The notes beneath the pieces were generated by a model. It was given only the letters and a program-made list of their open reading frames with translations. It did no database searches and was not told the origin of the DNA. Below, piece by piece: positions 52,278-61,993 of a DNA stretch of 64,000 nucleotides (position 1 is its first letter; every line of letters starts with the position of its first letter). The stretch covers positions 822,001 to 886,000 of the forward strand of contig NZ_CP168900.1 in assembly GCF_041765605.1 (NCBI RefSeq), given 5' to 3'. The position numbers and the translations under genes were made by a program. The DNA is from Listeria monocytogenes (lineage in GTDB: Bacteria; Bacillota; Bacilli; Lactobacillales; Listeriaceae).

Positions 52278-53489
52278 TTATTTTGCTAAAGAAGTCTTTT
52301 TATAAAGGATAAAAATTGCAACAGTGATTAAAAGGACACCCATAACAGCTGGAGCGGCATGGCCAAACGTAATATAAAGTTGCCCGCCGATAATTGGTCC
52401 GATAATACGCGCCACCGACTGAATGGCTTGGCTACCCCCTTGAATCCGACCTTGTTCGCTAGCGCTGGCAGATTTTGAAACCATACCGTTAAACGAAGGT
52501 CCGAAAATCGAGTCGCCAAAACCGAAAACGAACATACCGATAACGAGTAGCGGAGCAAGTGTGAAAATCGAGGAAGCTGCAATTAGCAAATAGCCAATAA
52601 TTTCAGCAATCATCCCCAAAATAGCTATTTGTTTGTCCGTTAACTTGAGTAGTAATTTAGGCATAACAAAGGCTTGCGACAGGATATCTTGAATACCCAT
52701 AATCGAAAACATCATCCCGATTAAAGCGGGCTTCCAACTGAAGCTATCAATGGCGAATTGCGACATGACAGCTTGCAACGAACCATTCGGAACCCAAATG
52801 AAAAATCCAGCAATCAGTAAACGTCCTAAGTTTTTGATGGTCAGAATATTAAGCAACTGGGAAAACGGATTGAGTCGCATTAGCGGAATTCGTTTTAAAC
52901 GATTTGCTTCGTCTAAACTCTCAGGCATGTAGAAATAACCGAATAAAAGGTTGATGAAAGTAATCGCTGCTCCAAAGAAAAACGGCATTGCGTAACCAAA
53001 GTGGGCAAGCAATCCGCCGAAAGCCGGACCAAGCGCAGCACCCGCACCAGCTGCAGCGCTAACCCAACCAAAGTATTTCGTCCGCTCCTCTTGAGGCGTA
53101 ATATCAGCAAAGAAAGCAAATAGTGTACTTATGCTACCACCAGTGATTCCTTCAATAATTCGACCAAGAAAGAGCACCCAAAGTGCCCCACCAAGACCGA
53201 AAATAAAGTAACCAATCGCAGAGCCGATAAAACAAATGAGTAACACTGGGCGTCTGCCAAATCGGTCACTTAAAGCACCAAGACCAGGTGCAGCAAAGAA
53301 CACGCAAAGCGCATAAACAGATGTGAGCAGTGTCACCATAAGCGCTTGATCACTAGCATTTGTTACGTAAGGTGTTACGAGAAACGGGACAACGGGCATA
53401 ATAATACTAAAACCCATCCCACAAAGGAAAACAGATATAAGACCGAAAAGTAAAGTTTTCTTATTAATAATAGATTTAGTTGAAGACAT
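52278..53489 (-). CDS. MFS drug efflux protein, TetA-like
   Basis: A 403-residue major facilitator with 12 membrane segments (DHA1 type). The loop motif A, GALSDRFGRRPVLL, and motif C-like GAALGPAFGGLL place it with tetracycline-type and multidrug antiporters of the TetA/TetV class. It exports an unknown compound against protons. The MarR gene on the same strand just upstream may control it (inference). It matches the gene I recall as lmo0839. Confidence 0.85.
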   Translation of the reverse strand: MSSTKSIINKKTLLFGLISVFLCGMGFSIIMPVVPFLVTPYVTNASDQALMVTLLTSVYALCVFFAAPGLGALSDRFGRRPVLLICFIGSAIGYFIFGLGGALWVLFLGRIIEGITGGSISTLFAFFADITPQEERTKYFGWVSAAAGAGAALGPAFGGLLAHFGYAMPFFFGAAITFINLLFGYFYMPESLDEANRLKRIPLMRLNPFSQLLNILTIKNLGRLLIAGFFIWVPNGSLQAVMSQFAIDSFSWKPALIGMMFSIMGIQDILSQAFVMPKLLLKLTDKQIAILGMIAEIIGYLLIAASSIFTLAPLLVIGMFVFGFGDSIFGPSFNGMVSKSASASEQGRIQGGSQAIQSVARIIGPIIGGQLYITFGHAAPAVMGVLLITVAIFILYKKTSLAK

Positions 53490-53571
53490 GTAATACTCCT
53501 ATCGATTGTAATTAGTGTCCTAGGAAACATAATCAGCTTAACTCGTTTTTGTTTCCTTGTCAACAAAAATA

Positions 53572-53612
53572 AAACAATAAAAAACAACCTAACTTGAAAA
53601 ATTAGGCTGTTA
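53572..53612 (-). terminator. Intrinsic terminator of the MarR gene
   Basis: On the minus strand AACAGCCTAA and TTAGGTTGTT form a stem with a T-rich tail. It separates marR from the MFS gene, so the pair may not be one transcript. Confidence 0.8.
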
Positions 53613-53618
53613 CTAGGT

Positions 53619-54089
53619 TTATTCGGATTTTTGATTGTAAACTTTCTGCATTTCATTATCTAAATGACGACTATATTTATCCACGAATTTTAACACTTCT
53701 GCATATTGTGCATCCGTTACGTCTTCGAAAACTACCTTGTCACGATCGAGGAATTCTTGATGCAAATCATCGTGGACTTGGTTAATTTCAGCGCCTTTAG
53801 CTGTTAGACGGAAATAAATTTCTTTCTTATTCTCCGGTTTTTGATAACTTTCAATATAGCCTTTATCCATCAGCTTTTTTGTGATTTTGCTAATCGCGCT
53901 CTTTGTCATATAGAATGCTTCCGCGAGTTTCGTTACATTAGGATCTTCGTTTTTGGCAATGTATTCGATGCAGTGGACTTCAGAAGGTTTATATCCCTCT
54001 AGCGCTTTTTCCATCTTCACTTTATTAATCCAAGCGAGCTTATTAAATAAATCTCTGACGTTTGCCATGACTTGTTCATTTTTATCCAT
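53619..54089 (-). CDS. MarR family transcriptional regulator
   Basis: A 156-residue MarR protein with an N-terminal helix, the winged helix-turn-helix at about 45-100 (PSEVHCIEYIAKNEDPNVTKLAEAFYMTKSAISKITKKLMDKGYIE) and a charged wing (KPENKKEIYFRLTAKG). The ATG at 54089 follows TAGGAGGG; an upstream in-frame start has none. It is probably a repressor of itself and the adjacent MFS pump, with ligand unknown. Confidence 0.88.
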   Translation of the reverse strand: MDKNEQVMANVRDLFNKLAWINKVKMEKALEGYKPSEVHCIEYIAKNEDPNVTKLAEAFYMTKSAISKITKKLMDKGYIESYQKPENKKEIYFRLTAKGAEINQVHDDLHQEFLDRDKVVFEDVTDAQYAEVLKFVDKYSRHLDNEMQKVYNQKSE

Positions 54090-54290
54090 GCCATGCCCTC
54101 CTACTCTATCTGCTTGTAGTATAGCTGTTTTTTGTGTCCGGTTCAACTATTTATTGCCTTTCGTAGCTAAAAGGGGGACTTGAAAGCGCTGTTTGTTAAG
54201 AGTGTGTAAATTTCCAGTGTTATCAATATTATTTCACTGTTAAGATTTGTTATACTTAACACATAAATTGTTTGGAAGGGGCTGACATGA

Positions 54291-56939
54291 TTGGAGATTT
54301 ACCGCAAAAGCGCGGCAGAAACATTTGAACAACTAGAAGCGACAGAACAAGGATTAACAACTAGTGAGGTAACGAAACGACAAGAAAAATACGGTTTTAA
54401 CGAACTGAAGAATAAAAAGAAAGATCCACTTTGGAAACTTTTCCTGGAAACATTTAAAGATCCAATGGTTATTGTTTTAGTCATTGCTGCCTTAGTGCAG
54501 TTGGTTTTAGGCGAAGTGGTTGAATCGCTTATTATCTTTTTAGTACTTATTGTCAACTCGATTATTAGCGTAGTTCAGACGAGGAAAGCAGAAAGTTCGC
54601 TCGATGCGTTACGAGAAATGTCTGCGCCGGTTGCCAAAGTTATTCGTGATGGTTCTAAGCAAAGTATTCATGCGCGCGAACTTGTTCCGGGCGATGTCGT
54701 TATTTTAGATGCGGGAGATTTTGTCCCAGCAGACGGCCGTTTGTTCGAAAGTGGCTCGTTAAAAATCGACGAAGGGATGCTTACTGGAGAATCGGAAGCG
54801 GTCGAGAAATATATTGATACCATTCCAGATGAAGTAGGGCTTGGCGACCGTGTGAATATGGTTTTCAGCGGTTCTCTCGTTGTATATGGTCGTGGGATGT
54901 TTGTTGTAACAGGCACAGCGAGCGAAACAGAAATTGGGAAAATCGCCGGACTTCTTGAAACAGCAGAAGCAAAACAAACACCACTACAAAGAAAGCTAGA
55001 ATCATTTAGTAAAAAATTAGGGCTTGGTATTTTAGCGCTCTGTGTACTTATTTTTGCAGTTGAGGCTGGCCGCGTTTTACTTGGCGACAATTCAGCGGAT
55101 ATGGCAACGGCGATTTTAAATGCCTTTATGTTTGCCGTGGCAGTAGCAGTAGCAGCCATTCCGGAAGCACTTTCTTCTATTGTAACGATTGTACTTGCGG
55201 TCGGAACAAACAAAATGGCAAAGCAGCACGCGATTATTAGAAAGCTCCCGGCAGTTGAAACACTAGGCTCCACAAGCGTTATTTGTACAGACAAAACCGG
55301 AACGTTAACGCAAAATAAAATGACGGTAGTCGATTACTATTTACCCGATGGAACAAAAGAAAATTTCCCGGAAAGTCCAGAAAATTGGTCAGAAGGGGAA
55401 CGCCGTTTGATTCATATAGCGGTACTTTGTAATGACTCAAATATTAATAGCGAGGGCAAGGAGTTAGGCGACCCAACCGAAGTGGCGCTAATTGCCTTTA
55501 GTAATAAAAACAATCAAGATTACAATGAAATTCGCGAAAAATTCATCCGTGAAGGCGAAATTCCATTTGATTCAGATCGTAAATTAATGTCAACACTGCA
55601 CACCTTCAATGACAATAAAGCCATGCTAACAAAAGGTGGTCCAGACGTGATGTTTGCGCGTTGTAGTTATGTTTTCCTTGACGGTGAAGAAAAGCCGATG
55701 ACAGAAGAAATTTTAACGAAACTAAAAGCAACAAACGAAGAATTTTCCAATCAGGCGCTCCGGGTCCTTGCTTACGGCTACAAACGGATGCCTGCTGATA
55801 CAACTGAATTAAAATTAGAAGACGAACAAGATATCGTGCTAGTTGGCTTAACCGCAATGATTGATCCGCCGCGTGAAGCTGTATATGCATCTATTGAAGA
55901 GTCCAAAAAAGCTGGCATTCGCACAGTTATGATTACTGGAGACCATAAAACCACGGCACAAGCCATCGGTCGCGACATTGGTTTAATGGATGCGGATGAC
56001 ATCGCATTAACTGGTCAAGAGCTTGATGCAATGCCAGAAGAAGAACTCGACAAAAAACTAGAACATATCGCTGTCTACGCCCGAGTTTCTCCAGAAAATA
56101 AAATCCGTATCGTCAAAGCTTGGCAGAAAAAAGGTAAAATCACTGCAATGACTGGAGACGGTGTCAATGATGCGCCTGCTCTAAAACAAGCCGATATTGG
56201 TGTCGCAATGGGTAGCGGAACAGACGTTGCGAAAGACTCTGCTGCAATGATTCTAACAGATGATAATTTCGTTTCGATTGTGGATGCAGTTGGCGTTGGT
56301 AGGACTGTTTTTGACAATATTAAGAAATCAATTGCTTATCTATTTGCAGGAAACTTAGGCGCGATTATAGCGATTTTATTCGCGCTAGTACTGGACTGGA
56401 TTAACCCGTTCACAGCGCTACAACTACTATTTATCAACTTAGTCAATGACTCCTTACCGGCAATTGCGCTAGGAATGGAAAAAGCAGAACCTGATGTAAT
56501 GAAACGCAAACCGAGAGATATTAACGAAGGTATTTTTGCTGGTGGCACGATGCGCGCCGTTATCAGTCGTGGTGTCTTAATCGGTATCGCCGTTATCATC
56601 TCACAATACATCGGTATGCAAATTTCACCAGAGATGAGTGTCGCAATGGCGTTCACTACACTTATCCTAGCTCGTACACTACAAACATTTGCAGCCCGCT
56701 CAAACGTCCAAACCGCATTTGGCGCAGGCTTCTTCAGCAACAAATACGTAATCGGCGCGGTATTACTTTGTTTCGTCCTATACGGAATTACCGTACTACC
56801 GGGAGCTCGCGAAATCTTCTCGATCCCAGCAACATTCGGCTTACATGAATGGTCGATTGCAGCAGGCTTAGCACTCGGAGCAGTTGTGATGATGGAGATA
56901 ATTAAAGTAGTTCAGAATAAATTTTTTAAAGAAGCGTAA
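54291..56939 (+). CDS. Calcium-transporting P-type ATPase LMCA1
   Basis: An 882-residue P2A-type Ca2+ pump. Phosphorylated Asp334 lies in CTDKTGTLTQNK, TGES at 165-168, IPEAL at 290-294 (Glu292), TGDH and TGDGVNDAPALKQAD in the hinge, and FINLVNDSLPA in helix six (Asn and Asp of site II). The text matches LMCA1 of L. monocytogenes, which exports one Ca2+ per ATP in exchange for proton and suits alkaline conditions. The start is TTG at 54291 after AAGGGG; the nearby ATG at 54288 is out of frame. It is the second calcium pump of this window, the other being at 26093. Confidence 0.95.
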   Translation: MEIYRKSAAETFEQLEATEQGLTTSEVTKRQEKYGFNELKNKKKDPLWKLFLETFKDPMVIVLVIAALVQLVLGEVVESLIIFLVLIVNSIISVVQTRKAESSLDALREMSAPVAKVIRDGSKQSIHARELVPGDVVILDAGDFVPADGRLFESGSLKIDEGMLTGESEAVEKYIDTIPDEVGLGDRVNMVFSGSLVVYGRGMFVVTGTASETEIGKIAGLLETAEAKQTPLQRKLESFSKKLGLGILALCVLIFAVEAGRVLLGDNSADMATAILNAFMFAVAVAVAAIPEALSSIVTIVLAVGTNKMAKQHAIIRKLPAVETLGSTSVICTDKTGTLTQNKMTVVDYYLPDGTKENFPESPENWSEGERRLIHIAVLCNDSNINSEGKELGDPTEVALIAFSNKNNQDYNEIREKFIREGEIPFDSDRKLMSTLHTFNDNKAMLTKGGPDVMFARCSYVFLDGEEKPMTEEILTKLKATNEEFSNQALRVLAYGYKRMPADTTELKLEDEQDIVLVGLTAMIDPPREAVYASIEESKKAGIRTVMITGDHKTTAQAIGRDIGLMDADDIALTGQELDAMPEEELDKKLEHIAVYARVSPENKIRIVKAWQKKGKITAMTGDGVNDAPALKQADIGVAMGSGTDVAKDSAAMILTDDNFVSIVDAVGVGRTVFDNIKKSIAYLFAGNLGAIIAILFALVLDWINPFTALQLLFINLVNDSLPAIALGMEKAEPDVMKRKPRDINEGIFAGGTMRAVISRGVLIGIAVIISQYIGMQISPEMSVAMAFTTLILARTLQTFAARSNVQTAFGAGFFSNKYVIGAVLLCFVLYGITVLPGAREIFSIPATFGLHEWSIAAGLALGAVVMMEIIKVVQNKFFKEA

Positions 56940-56980
56940 AAAAACAGAAATCCCTTTTTGAAGAGGGGTTTCTGTTTTTT
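56940..56980 (+). terminator. Intrinsic terminator
   Basis: AACAGAAATCCC with GGGTTTCTGTT and a T-run after the LMCA1 gene. Confidence 0.88.
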
Positions 56981-57103
56981 AGTTAGAAAAGCTTCACATA
57001 AGTTAATATTTAAAAGATAGAAAATTAAAAATAGAATATAGTAAGTGTTTGTATTCTAATTTATACTATCATTGGATAAAAATATTTGGCTAAGTAAAAA
57101 TTT

Positions 57104-57361
57104 TCAATACAACCACCAAACCAAAACCCCAACAGTCCAAACCATCGCAAGCGGCACTAAAATACGGAACTTCGGCTTTTGGGTTTTATGGTGAAACAAC
57201 TGCATCGACATCCAGCTGCCAAAAGCCCCGCCGAGAAAAGCGGTGAAAAGCAGTACAGATTCGGGTATCCGGTAAGCGTGTTTTATTGCTTTCCGTTTAT
57301 CAATAGCGAATAATAGAAAAGAAATAAGCGTTATCGCGATTAAATATATCGTTAAAATCAT
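57104..57361 (-). CDS. DUF1294 small membrane protein
   Basis: An 85-residue protein with two or three membrane segments and the DUF1294 signature: FAIDKRKAIKHAYRIPES, then FTAFLGGAFGSWMSMQLFHHKT and QKPKFRILVP. The start at MILTIY follows GAAGGGGG. The function is unknown. It stands alone. Confidence 0.85.
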   Translation of the reverse strand: MILTIYLIAITLISFLLFAIDKRKAIKHAYRIPESVLLFTAFLGGAFGSWMSMQLFHHKTQKPKFRILVPLAMVWTVGVLVWWLY

Positions 57362-57439
57362 CCAAAAATCCCCCTTCATTGCTAAAACAAACATTATTGA
57401 TTAGAATAAAAGCATACCATAAAAGAAAGCAGGGATAAA

Positions 57440-57817
57440 ATGGCAAAAGAAATAATTCAAACATCGTCAGCCCCAAAAGCACTAGGACCATACTCGCAAG
57501 CTGTAAAAGTGAACGGACTTATTTTTACATCAGGTCAACTTGGTATTAACCCAGAAACTGGAGAATTAGCAGAAGGCGCAACAAAACAAGCCGAGCAAGC
57601 TTTCAAAAATCTAGCAGCCGTGTTAGAAGAAGCGGGCTCCGGACTAGAAAAAATCATTAAAGCAACTGTTTTTTTCAAAGATTTAAATGAATTCACAGCC
57701 GTAAATGAAGTTTATGCCACATTCTTTTCCAGTGATTTCCCCGCAAGAAGTGCTTTCCAAGTAGCAAAATTACCACTTGATGCTGAAATTGAAATCGAAG
57801 TTATCGCAGAAGCATAA
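57440..57817 (+). CDS. ridA: Reactive intermediate/imine deaminase RidA
   Basis: A 125-residue YjgF/RidA protein that hydrolyses 2-aminoacrylate and related imines. The catalytic Arg is in FPARSAFQVAKLP, and APKALGPYSQAVKVNGLIF and EVYATFF are family motifs. It forms a trimer. The ribosome site is weak (GCAGGGATAAA), and the SAM riboswitch promoter begins 17 bases after its stop. Confidence 0.92.
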   Translation: MAKEIIQTSSAPKALGPYSQAVKVNGLIFTSGQLGINPETGELAEGATKQAEQAFKNLAAVLEEAGSGLEKIIKATVFFKDLNEFTAVNEVYATFFSSDFPARSAFQVAKLPLDAEIEIEVIAEA

Positions 57818-57833
57818 ATATTCAGAAATAAAT

Positions 57834-57863
57834 TTGACAACAACAAGAAACAAACGATATAAT
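57834..57863 (+). promoter_or_regulatory. Sigma-A promoter upstream of the S-box
   Basis: TTGACA, 18 bases, TATAAT, just before the SAM riboswitch. Confidence 0.85.
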
Positions 57864-57883
57864 AAAAACCAATTACATAGCAA

Positions 57884-58038
57884 CTTATCAAGAAAGGTGG
57901 AGGGTTCTGGCCCTATGAAGCCTTGGCAACCGGATGTTTCACGGTGCCAAATCCAGCAGGTAACACTGACAGATAAGGCACGCGAATCAGGTAAATTCAC
58001 TTTCCTTTAAAAGCTGTCTTTTGAGGGAAAGTTTTTTT
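57884..58038 (+). promoter_or_regulatory. SAM-I riboswitch (S-box) with terminator
   Basis: The P1 arm CTTATC is followed by AAGAAAGGTGGAGGGTTCTG, GCCCTATGAAGCC and GGCAACC blocks typical of S-box leaders, and closed by GATAAG at 57972-57977. The terminator follows at 57999-58038: ACTTTCCTTTAAAA with TTTTGAGGGAAAGT and a T-run. At high SAM the downstream methionine gene should be switched off. Confidence 0.96.
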
Positions 58039-58072
58039 GTACATAAAAATAAAACGAATTGAGGCGAAGGAA

Positions 58073-59176
58073 ATGAATCAAGTAGCACCATTTTATGCAG
58101 ATCATGTCGGAAGTATTTTACGAACAAAGGCAATTAAAGACGCGCGCGAGAAATTCCAAAACGGTGAGATAACTGACACTACGTTGCGGGAAGTGGAAAA
58201 TACGGAAATTAAATACATCGTTGAAAAGCAAAAAGAAGTCGGCTTGAAATCAATCACAGATGGCGAATTTCGTCGTGCGTGGTGGCATTTTGACTTCTTG
58301 GAGAATTTGGATGGGGTAGAAGGGTACGATGCGGCTGGAGGTATTCAATTCAGCAAAGTGCAAACAAAATCGCATTCGGTGAAAATTACCGGCCCAATTG
58401 ACTTTACAACACATCCATTTATAGAAGATTTTATTTTTCTCAAAGAAGCTGTTGGTGACAAGCATGTCGCGAAACAAACGATTCCTAGTCCGGCGATGCT
58501 TCATTATCGCGGGGACATCGAGTATCAGCCTTACTTAGAAGATGCGGACAAATTTGCCAAAGATTTAGCTGTTGCCTATCAAAAAGCGATTCAAGCATTT
58601 TACGATGCTGGTTGTCGCTACCTGCAATTAGATGATACATCATGGAGCTACTTATGCTCAGATGAACAGCGCGAAGTTGTACGCCAAAGAGGTTTTGACC
58701 CAGATACTTTACAAGAAACATATAAAAATCTTATCAATGAGGCCATTAAATTTAAACCAGCTGATATGGTTATTACGATGCACATTTGCCGTGGTAATTT
58801 CCGTTCCACTTGGATCGCAGAAGGTGGCTACGGTCCAGTGGCCGAAACGTTATTTGGCAAATTAAATATCGATGGTTTCTTTTTAGAGTATGATAATGAA
58901 CGTTCTGGAGATTTTGCTCCCCTAAAATATGTGACGCGTAAAGACTTAAAAATCGTTCTTGGTTTAATTACATCTAAAACAGGTGAATTAGAGGACGAAG
59001 CAGCCATTAAAGCGCGGATAGAAGAAGCAAGTGAAATTGTGCCGCTGAGTCAGTTACGCTTAAGTCCACAATGCGGTTTCGCCTCAACAGAAGAAGGAAA
59101 TATTTTGACTGAAGAAGAACAATGGGATAAATTGCGTTACGTTGTTCAACTTGCGAAAGATGTGTGGGGTAAGTAA
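58073..59176 (+). CDS. MetE-like methyltransferase (YxjG/YxjH type)
   Basis: A 367-residue single-domain protein resembling the C-terminal half of cobalamin-independent methionine synthase: FYADHVGSILRTKAIKDAR, QLDDTSWSYLCSD, MHICRGNFRS and the SPQCGFAS zinc Cys motif near the C-terminus. A zinc site built from HxC, E and C seems present (MHICRGN; QCGFAS). Such genes (B. subtilis yxjG, yxjH) probably methylate homocysteine or recycle methylated sulfur compounds. The S-box upstream fits methionine metabolism. The start at 58073 follows GAGGCGAAGG. Confidence 0.9.
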   Translation: MNQVAPFYADHVGSILRTKAIKDAREKFQNGEITDTTLREVENTEIKYIVEKQKEVGLKSITDGEFRRAWWHFDFLENLDGVEGYDAAGGIQFSKVQTKSHSVKITGPIDFTTHPFIEDFIFLKEAVGDKHVAKQTIPSPAMLHYRGDIEYQPYLEDADKFAKDLAVAYQKAIQAFYDAGCRYLQLDDTSWSYLCSDEQREVVRQRGFDPDTLQETYKNLINEAIKFKPADMVITMHICRGNFRSTWIAEGGYGPVAETLFGKLNIDGFFLEYDNERSGDFAPLKYVTRKDLKIVLGLITSKTGELEDEAAIKARIEEASEIVPLSQLRLSPQCGFASTEEGNILTEEEQWDKLRYVVQLAKDVWGK

Positions 59177-59183
59177 CAAATAG

Positions 59184-59219
59184 GAAGAACTAGCCAACGT
59201 GTTTGCGCTAGTTCTTTTT
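59184..59219 (+). terminator. Intrinsic terminator
   Basis: AAGAACTAGC with GCTAGTTCTT followed by TTTT. Confidence 0.88.
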
Positions 59220-59280
59220 GCGTCTTTACAAAAAGAGTGACTAGGGATAGAATAGATGTTCTAGAAGGAGGGGAAGCCCT

Positions 59281-60381
59281 TTGGACGACAAATTACAAAA
59301 GAAATTGACCTTACTACCTGAATCGCCAGGTTGTTATATTTATAGAGATGAAAATAATGAAATTTTATATATCGGCAAATCTAAATGCTTGAAAAATCGT
59401 GTAAAATCTTATTTTCATAGTAAACAAATTGGGAAAACAGCAAGACTCGTCAGGCAAATTCGAGATTTAGAATTAATTATTACAACTTCCGAAAAAGAAG
59501 CTTTACTACTCGAAATGATCTTAATTCAAAAATACCAGCCACCTTTTAATATCCAGCTAAAAGAAGGAACGAGCTACCCATATATCAAAATTACGAACGA
59601 AAAAAATCCGCATATTGAAGTTGTGTTTGAAGTAAAGCGAGACGGCGCGCATTATTTTGGCCCTTATCCAGGTCGTTTTTCCGCGAGACAAACGGTAGAT
59701 TTGATTGAAAAATTATTTCCGCTTTGCAGATGTGATGGAAAGCCGGGCCGGCCATGTTTATACTATCATCTTGGATTATGTTTAGGTCCATGTCAGGCAG
59801 AAATTGATCCTGCTGTTTATAAAAAGCAAATCCACAAAATCAGTCGCTTTCTTGAAGGTGATGTTAAAAATGTGAAAGCGAAACTACAGGAAGATATGCT
59901 AACAGCAACCGAAAATCTCGAATTCGAAAGAGCAGCAGAGCTTCGAGATAAAATACACGCTATTAATGAAACGATTGAGAAACAACATATTATTTTCCCA
60001 GGGCTAAAAAATCGCGACATCATCGGTTGTTACGAACAAGATAATCATTTAAGTGTCTTTGTTTTCTTCGTTCGTAATGGCGCTATTAATGGAAGTAAAT
60101 GGCACGTATTCCAAATCGAAAAATCCCTTCAAGAAGATTTAGCCAAATTTCTCAATCAATTTTATGAAGATCCTAATAACATTCAACCGAAAGAATTGTT
60201 AATCGCTGAGAAACTAGATAAAAAATTACTGAATGAACCACTTAGAAAAGCATGTTTATTCCCACAAAAAGGCGGTAAAAAGAAGCAAATAGAGCTGGCC
60301 ATAGAAAATGCTAAAAGTGCTTATATCGCATACGCAAAGATGAAAGAATATGATTTTGAAAAGCAAATAACCAATCAGTAG
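59281..60381 (+). CDS. UvrC-like GIY-YIG protein lacking the C-terminal nuclease
   Basis: A 366-residue UvrC homologue. Residues about 15-95 are the GIY-YIG nuclease (GCYIYRDENNEILYIGKSK), Cys149/159/167/171 match the UvrC iron-sulfur pattern (FPLCRCDGKPGRPCLYYHLG), and LEFERAAELRDKI at about 213-225 is the UVR motif for UvrB contact. UvrC is usually about 600 residues, and the RNase H-like nuclease and HhH domains are missing. It could make only the 3' cut, like Cho in E. coli, though Cho lacks the UVR and Fe-S parts. The start is TTG after GAAGGAGGGG. The main uvrC must lie elsewhere (expected from family knowledge). Confidence 0.85.
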   Translation: MDDKLQKKLTLLPESPGCYIYRDENNEILYIGKSKCLKNRVKSYFHSKQIGKTARLVRQIRDLELIITTSEKEALLLEMILIQKYQPPFNIQLKEGTSYPYIKITNEKNPHIEVVFEVKRDGAHYFGPYPGRFSARQTVDLIEKLFPLCRCDGKPGRPCLYYHLGLCLGPCQAEIDPAVYKKQIHKISRFLEGDVKNVKAKLQEDMLTATENLEFERAAELRDKIHAINETIEKQHIIFPGLKNRDIIGCYEQDNHLSVFVFFVRNGAINGSKWHVFQIEKSLQEDLAKFLNQFYEDPNNIQPKELLIAEKLDKKLLNEPLRKACLFPQKGGKKKQIELAIENAKSAYIAYAKMKEYDFEKQITNQ

Positions 60382-60411
60382 AAGCTAATTCATAAGGGTT
60401 AGCTTCTTTTC
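60380..60411 (+). terminator. Intrinsic terminator
   Basis: AGAAGCTAA with TTAGCTTCT then TTTT. Confidence 0.85.
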
Positions 60412-60550
60412 TTTGTCGTGTTGAAAATCTTATCATAAATAACTATGGTCAATAATCTACCCTTATGGTAAAATCTTACGAGTACGGAAAAAAATTAGGC
60501 TACATAAAATATTTCATTTAAGCTAAACACATATAGAGGGAGGACACAAT

Positions 60551-61993
60551 ATGAAGAAATTTTCACGCTTCATACTAATGATGGCAATTGCTTGTGTTGC
60601 CGCATTTATTTTCACAGGAAACGGGTTAAATGCAAAAGCTGCGGAAGAAACTTACTTGATTGGTACAGACACAACCTTTGCACCTTTTGAATTTGAGAAA
60701 GATGGAGAACATGTCGGCATTGATATGGACATCCTAAAAGCAATTGCAAAAGACCAAAATTTTAAATATGAAATTAAAGCAATGGGATTCAATGCAGCGG
60801 TACAAGCACTAGAAGCTAACCAAGTAGACGGTGTTATCGCTGGGATGAGTATTACAGACGAACGTAAGCAAAAGTTCGATTTCTCTGACCCATACTTCGA
60901 CTCTGGTGTCGTTATGGGAATTCTGAAAGATAACGACGAAATCAAAACTTACGACGATTTAAAAGGAAAAAAAGTAGCTGTTAAAACAGGTACAGAAGGC
61001 TATGCATTCGCAGAAAAAATTAAAGATAAATACGACTTCGATATTGTTGTCTTTGATGATTCAGCTCAAATGTATGATGATGTTAAAACAAGAAATTCAG
61101 TAGCATGTTTCGATGATTATCCCGTACTAGCTTACGGCGTTCAAACAGGAAACGGCCTGAAAATTGTTACGGATAAAGAAAAAGGAAACTCCTATGGTTT
61201 TGCTGTCAATAAAGGTAAAAACCAAGAACTTTTAGAGAAATTCAATGCTGGATTAGTTAATATTAAAGCAAGCGGCGAATATGATAAAATTTTAGAGAAC
61301 TACTTAGGTGATAATGCGATTAAAGAAAACACAAATGAAAAAGGCTTTATGGGGATTATTAAATCTTCTTGGCCAGCACTATTATCTGGTTTGTGGTTGA
61401 CGATTAGATTAGCCGTAGTTTCGCTAATCATCGCCTTCATTATTGGGATTACATTTGGATTTATGAAAGTGAGCAATAGCAAAATCTTGCGCGGGATTGC
61501 GACTGTTTATGTCGATATCTTCCGTGGAACGCCATTAATTGTACAAGCATTCTTCTTCTACTTTGGTATTCCAGCAGCACTTGATTTCAGGATGCCTGTA
61601 TTCTTAGCCGGGGTTATCGCGCTAAGCTTGAACGCCGGTGCCTACATGGTCGAAATCGTTCGTGGTGGTATTCAATCAGTCGACAAAGGACAAATGGAAG
61701 CAGCAAGAAGTCTTGGTTTACCACATAAAAAAGCCATGATGAAAGTCGTTCTACCGCAAGCAATTCGAATGATGATTCCATCCTTTATTAACCAATTCGT
61801 TATCACGCTTAAAGATACATCCATTATGTCAGCGATTGGACTCGTCGAATTAACGCAATCGGGTAAAATCATTATGGCGCGTACATTCGAAAGTACTTGG
61901 ACATGGCTAATCATCGGAATTATGTACCTTATCGTTATTACCATTTTAACGAAAATATCCGATCGTTTAGAAAGGAGATTACGAAATGACTAA
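60551..61993 (+). CDS. Glutamine-type ABC transporter, fused binding protein and permease
   Basis: A 480-residue fusion. Residues 1-31 are a signal peptide, about 34-255 a polar amino acid binding domain ([19 protein letters not shown], then [21 protein letters not shown]) and about 270-478 a HisM/GlnP-type permease with [15 protein letters not shown] and the [14 protein letters not shown] loop. It imports glutamine or a related amino acid with the ATPase encoded next. GAGGGAGG precedes the ATG. It matches lmo0847. Confidence 0.92.
   Translation: MKKFSRFILMMAIACVAAFIFTGNGLNAKAAEETYLIGTDTTFAPFEFEKDGEHVGIDMDILKAIAKDQNFKYEIKAMGFNAAVQALEANQVDGVIAGMSITDERKQKFDFSDPYFDSGVVMGILKDNDEIKTYDDLKGKKVAVKTGTEGYAFAEKIKDKYDFDIVVFDDSAQMYDDVKTRNSVACFDDYPVLAYGVQTGNGLKIVTDKEKGNSYGFAVNKGKNQELLEKFNAGLVNIKASGEYDKILENYLGDNAIKENTNEKGFMGIIKSSWPALLSGLWLTIRLAVVSLIIAFIIGITFGFMKVSNSKILRGIATVYVDIFRGTPLIVQAFFFYFGIPAALDFRMPVFLAGVIALSLNAGAYMVEIVRGGIQSVDKGQMEAARSLGLPHKKAMMKVVLPQAIRMMIPSFINQFVITLKDTSIMSAIGLVELTQSGKIIMARTFESTWTWLIIGIMYLIVITILTKISDRLERRLRND

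Noticed and set aside
54668-55294. 208-codon minus-strand frame inside LMCA1
   Set aside because: Ser/Thr/Ile-rich translation typical of an antisense shadow; LMCA1 is certain on the other strand.
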